Origin: Isoperla grammatica
Lineage: Eukaryota > Arthropoda > Insecta > Plecoptera > Perlodidae
Length of the DNA: 64,000 bases
NCBI GenBank assembly: GCA_945910005.1
Contig: OX246740.1
Coordinates: forward strand, 860,917 to 924,916
Reading direction: 5' to 3'
The notes beneath the pieces are model-generated. The model worked only from the letters and a program-made list of their open reading frames with translations, was not told the origin of the DNA and searched no databases. Made by a program: the position numbers and the translations under genes. Shown piece after piece: positions 60,051 through 64,000 of this stretch. Numbering within the stretch: position 1 is the first letter of the stretch; every line of letters begins with the position of its first letter.

Positions 60051-60921
60051 AGACTAGTAAGAGAGTTATCTAATTATCTAGTTTTAGCCTTAAAGATGGT
60101 AAAAGAAAATTGTTTGGATTCTGGTGTCAACAAAATGGACTACCAATTGTTAATACAAAGGTGATGTTAGGTTGTCAATTGTTGTATATTTTACTTGTTT
60201 AGTCTAAAATGGTGCTGACTAGGAATAACATAATAACAACAAGCCCTTGCTTGCTCCCACATGAATTAAAATGAAATGCTTAAGAATAAATAAATAATTG
60301 AAAACGGGTTTTAGACCAGTCTTGATAAAATGTTCCATTCACTGTGTATTCCGCCCTTCAGCACCCCTTGGTGAGAGGTGTGTCAGGTTGCGACTTAGGA
60401 ACAGTCTTTCAGCTGATGTGTTGCTTGCATCCCCCCCAATCTCACGTGAGTTGCCTGGCAACCAATGTCACAAGGTTCTTCACTTTCCCAATCCTTAATC
60501 CTTCTATGCCGACAAAGCAGAGCCAGTGTTCTTTTTGTCTCATTCCCCTCTGCCATACAATATTATGTAGGTAGGCCTAAATGTGTATTATTGTTGGCAT
60601 GTTTCAAAACCGGTTTTAGATACGGTTACCCGGTTAGCGATTTTACTAACCGATGTCATCGGCTCATCGCTAGTGCAGACAATGGTACAGATTAGTTTTG
60701 ACAGTTTTAATGGCATATATAGCTCTGTATATTCAACAACAAAGCAGTAAATTACATAAGATTGTGAATGGGGCTAATACTAAAACTATCTAAAAACATT
60801 CAAATGCTTTAAGACATCAGTTTTGTATGACTCGGACACAAAACAAAAACAACACAAATGTACACAAGCCGAAATATAATTCAAAAGAACGTGAACACAA
60901 AGAAAAACTGCTTCTACTCAC
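60051..60921. other. SORL1 intron, no gene recognised
   Basis: ORFs at 60298-60695 have no domain. GGTTTTAGAxxxGGTTACCCGG near 60610 resembles a hAT subterminal region without clear ends. Confidence 0.4.
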
Positions 60922-61096
60922 AGCAATAGTGTCGTTGACAATATCAGCCCAGTAAACGCAGTTGTTCTTCATGTCAAACTCCACGGCAATAACATTTCTC
61001 AGCCCGTCGACAGGTAAAGTTTCAAACTTCTTGTCCACAAGGTCGTAACGTGCAATCTTTTCTCGTTGGGCAACGAGAAGAAACTCTTTTTTCTCC
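60922..61096 (-). CDS. SORL1: SORL1 exon: YWTD propeller, first blades
   Basis: 175 nt; completes the ATG codon split from the previous exon and ends in phase 0 at gtgagt. It contains EFLLVAQREKIARYDLVDK and NCVYWADIVNDTIA, the opening LDL-receptor class B (YWTD) repeat. This matches the vertebrate segment that follows the 10CC module. Confidence 0.94.
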
Positions 61097-62270
61097 CTGG
61101 AACACAAATCATTATAAGATAAACAATTACAACTAGAACATTAACACGTGTGTCTCGATAACCACATAGATTTTATTCTATTTTCCAACAAGGTCCACAA
61201 TTTGACTTCCAGTTTGGGCTGATGTTTTAACTTCTGGAGTTGGAATTTGGACTTATATCATGCATGGCATAGTAAAAGCATAATAATTTGCCAACCCAAT
61301 TCTTGCAAATGAGTGGCTACACTAGAAACACATCCAATTTGTTTATTTGAAGCTTTTGTCTGTATGATCACTGATCGCTGATCAGACATTGATAAAGGAG
61401 TTTTGATTTTGATGTTAAAATAGGCCTTCTATTGCTTACTATGTGGTATAAACAATCTGCCAACAGTGGCGGCTTGCGGGGGAAGAAATAGGTAGGGCAC
61501 AAATCAGTTAACATTTTAAAGAAAACTTCCAATTCACCACAAAACCACCAACTAATATGATACCAAGGCTAAGCCATGAACCCCATTGGCGCCCATTCAC
61601 TCGCCTGAACTATTCTGACACAAGGGACACAACTTCCCTGACCGCAACGTAAAATCAGCATTCCTCACCCGCTCATTCGCAAACAACTGAAACTGTGCAT
61701 GCACGGCATGCCCACAACCTGCTCGTGTCCCAACGCAGGCAAGACGCGTAGCCAGCATGAGCAGCATTCATTGCGTCTTACCACACTAACACTGCTATTT
61801 AACTGTAGGCCTACCATTTCAAAATACAACCTATTCAACTTTATGTACATATGCCCAATTTCGTAATTGTGTGTGATTGGAGGGGAAAGGGGGGGATGCG
61901 ACCATGTGCCTTTAAGGCAGCCACTAGCCACTGGCTGCCACAGAAGACTATAGAGCCAGGTGCAAATCGTCAGACATTAAAAAAGCCTCGAGGACATTTT
62001 ACTTGCTGATGCCTTTCATACCATTGATGAGTTACTCTCACGAGCTACTATTTTATAGTTTTATTATAATGTGGCATAAAATTTGTGTATGTGCACTGTT
62101 ATTGTCTGTAGGGCTATTATGTATTGTATGCATGCATGTTCATGCATGTGTGTATGTATGTATGTAGGTATGAATGTATGTTTATTGTTTTCAAATGACA
62201 AACGAGAATGATTAACTTCCATTTTCAGGCACCCTGTGCACCATTTCCATGTATTGACGAAGCACTGGAT

Positions 62271-62310
<40 letters not shown>

Positions 62311-62344
62311 TAATAATGACAATAATAATAATAATAGTAATAAT

Positions 62345-62405
<61 letters not shown>

Positions 62406-62664
62406 TGATGACGGCTATGTATTATGTACGTAACCAATATATTACAACAATAAAATAATAATTATAGCCTAGATCATCAAGTCTCTTCATGCAATAATTT
62501 ACTGCTCACCATCATTGCAGTGATAACTATTGAAATAGTAGTTTTAAAAATGAAAAAAAAACCCTGTTATTCAAATTGAAAGCGACCTAAAAACTGCACT
62601 TTGAATTATGTGAAAGGAAATTGAGCCTTGCCCAAAACCTTGTGCAGGAAGTTGACTGTCTTAC
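61097..62664. other. SORL1 intron with possible element and simple repeat
   Basis: CAGTGGCGGCTTGCGGGG near 61464 and GGCAGCCACTAGCCACTG near 61916 may be ends of a hAT-like element, not proven. Otherwise featureless up to the TAA tract at 62272. Confidence 0.35.
62272..62404. repeat. (TAA)n microsatellite
   Basis: ATA/TAA units with scattered TGA and GTA variants; gives a poly-Ile frame that is not a gene. Confidence 0.95.
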
Positions 62665-62871
62665 ATGAACGGGCAAGGAATGCGGTCGGGGAGAAAGCTC
62701 TGTTCGTAGCCGCCTTCACACACGTCGTCGGGGATCCTGCGGTAGCCCTTGGTGCGGTTGTAGTAGCTGCCTGGAGTGCACGAGGCGGGGACGCCAAACG
62801 GGTCCTCAGTCTTGTTCGTCTTGTCACGGATGCAGTTCTTCACACCGGCATTACGAACAAACCCAAACTCA
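62665..62871 (-). CDS. SORL1: SORL1 exon: end of VPS10 (10CC) domain
   Basis: First visible exon (207 nt). It encodes a cysteine-rich stretch containing EFGFVRNAG, CTPGSYYNRTKGYRRIPDD and VCEGG, the 10CC module that closes the VPS10 propeller in sortilin-family receptors. The acceptor follows tttcag; the donor is gtaaga, splitting the codon AT|G shared with the next exon. One N-glycosylation sequon (NRT) is visible. Confidence 0.93.
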
Positions 62872-63213
62872 CTGAAACACACAAAATACACGCATCTTAC
62901 TTACGGCTAACCTGCCCCCTTCTTCATCTTGGTTCCACCTTTTACCACCCACCCTCAGCAGCACCTACATTGCATTCATACTATGTTAAGTTTTAGTCTA
63001 GAACCTCTACAATACCCACAAAGAGTGACCACGTTGGTTGAAATTTGAAACGTTTCAGCAGTAGGCCTATGTTTGTGTTTTCAACGAGTATCTATTGCAT
63101 GGCTGGCGACTTACCTATTGTTTTTAAGGTAAAAGGTAAGCTATCATCCTTCTGTATGCTACATTTGCCCACACTGTAACAGTTACAGTATAAACCATTC
63201 ATTTAGTTGTAAT

Positions 63214-63862
63214 TAGGGATGTCAATACCCGGAAATAGTTGTAACCCGGTTACCCTAGCGCCGTACCCGGACTACCCAGGTAGTAAATAAAACTAAATAC
63301 GTGTTTTATCGTCATGGGTGTCAAATGATTTGCAAAGTTGTGGAAAGAGACATTAAAATATTGTTAAACGGCATCAGGTTGCATTGTCTTCGATGCAAAA
63401 CGATCGCGGAAGTATTCAACAAAGCTTCAAAGCTTGCGTCTCTGCTACGGTAGGCGGTGGTCGGCCGCGTCAAGCGATGACGTCATAGTCCGAGCTCGAA
63501 CACGAGAACATGATTGCGGTAAAGCTACGACGGGCGGGTGCGCTCCCTCGGACTCGCAACCGTTCCGCAGCATTCTTCCATAGGCCTACAGAAGATGATA
63601 CTAATTGGGCTTTACGTCTCATTCGTCAGCGGTGCTGTTGAGGGGGGGGGGGGGGGGTCAAGTTAAATGCCAGCAAATTGAAAAGAGCGGCTCGTACGCT
63701 TGCACAAAGACGCCAGTAGGGAAATATCGCAATGTTGAATTAATTTTGTTTTGTACAGAAGAAGGGAACGGGTATTACCGTGTAACGGGTATTGAAAAGT
63801 TGGAACCGTACCCGTGTGTACTGGGCGGGTAACGGGTACCCGGGTACTCGTTGACATCCCTA
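63214..63862. mobile_element. hAT-like MITE
   Basis: Termini TAGGGATGTCAATACCCGG / GGGTACTCGTTGACATCCCTA with perfect 8-bp duplication GTTGTAAT (63206-63213, 63863-63870). GGGTACCCG-type motifs link it to the 13179 family. Includes a G16 run at 63642. Confidence 0.94.
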
Positions 63863-64000
63863 GTTGTAATCCTAGTTTCAATTAATTATGTCATTTACCG
63901 TTTACGTTTATAGATAAACACGGAAAACAAGAAAGCTGCAAAAGAATAAGCTGAAAGAAGAAAAATATATGGAGACAAGGTAGGCCTATACAGTATAGGC

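Noticed and set aside
62208..62437. Poly-Ile ORFs on both strands
   Set aside because: Translation of the TAA tract.

Overview
The window is animal nuclear DNA: AT-rich, with long introns, GT-AG splice sites, many simple repeats and dense transposon debris. It is dominated by one gene read on the minus strand, an ortholog of the sortilin-related receptor SORL1 (SorLA/LR11). I can follow 24 consecutive coding exons from the end of the VPS10/10CC domain (62871) to the stop codon (6357). All splice phases join, giving about 1475 residues. Order: 10CC end, YWTD beta-propeller, EGF-like module, nine LDL-receptor class A repeats, six fibronectin III domains, one membrane helix, and a cytoplasmic tail with the FANSHY retromer motif and an acidic/GGA-type C-terminus. 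Most of the VPS10 domain lies beyond base 64000. The last coding exon sits alone, about 10.8 kb from the transmembrane exon.

Downstream on the same strand, 2088-2260 holds an exon I read as the first coding exon of a PGAM5-like mitochondrial phosphatase: a start codon, one hydrophobic segment, a WDxNWDR motif, then a splice donor. The rest of that gene lies beyond base 1.

Most remaining sequence is mobile DNA. There is a 5'-truncated non-LTR retrotransposon with an intact 862-codon reverse transcriptase ORF, three older LINE pieces, and many non-autonomous DNA transposons whose ends and target duplications can be read directly: hAT-like (8-bp duplications), pogo/Tc1-like (TA) and piggyBac-like (TTAA). 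Several are nested. Foldback elements and (TAA)n tracts are frequent, and the palindrome TAGGCCTA recurs throughout.

The most unusual feature is a set of five tandem arrays inside SORL1, each seeded from an exon-intron boundary (exons at 58702, 50109, 45854, 35355 and 17930), so the arrays carry repeated splice sites. Three transposons also end within about 45 bp of SORL1 splice donors. The species cannot be fixed from this window; a marine invertebrate is a reasonable guess.
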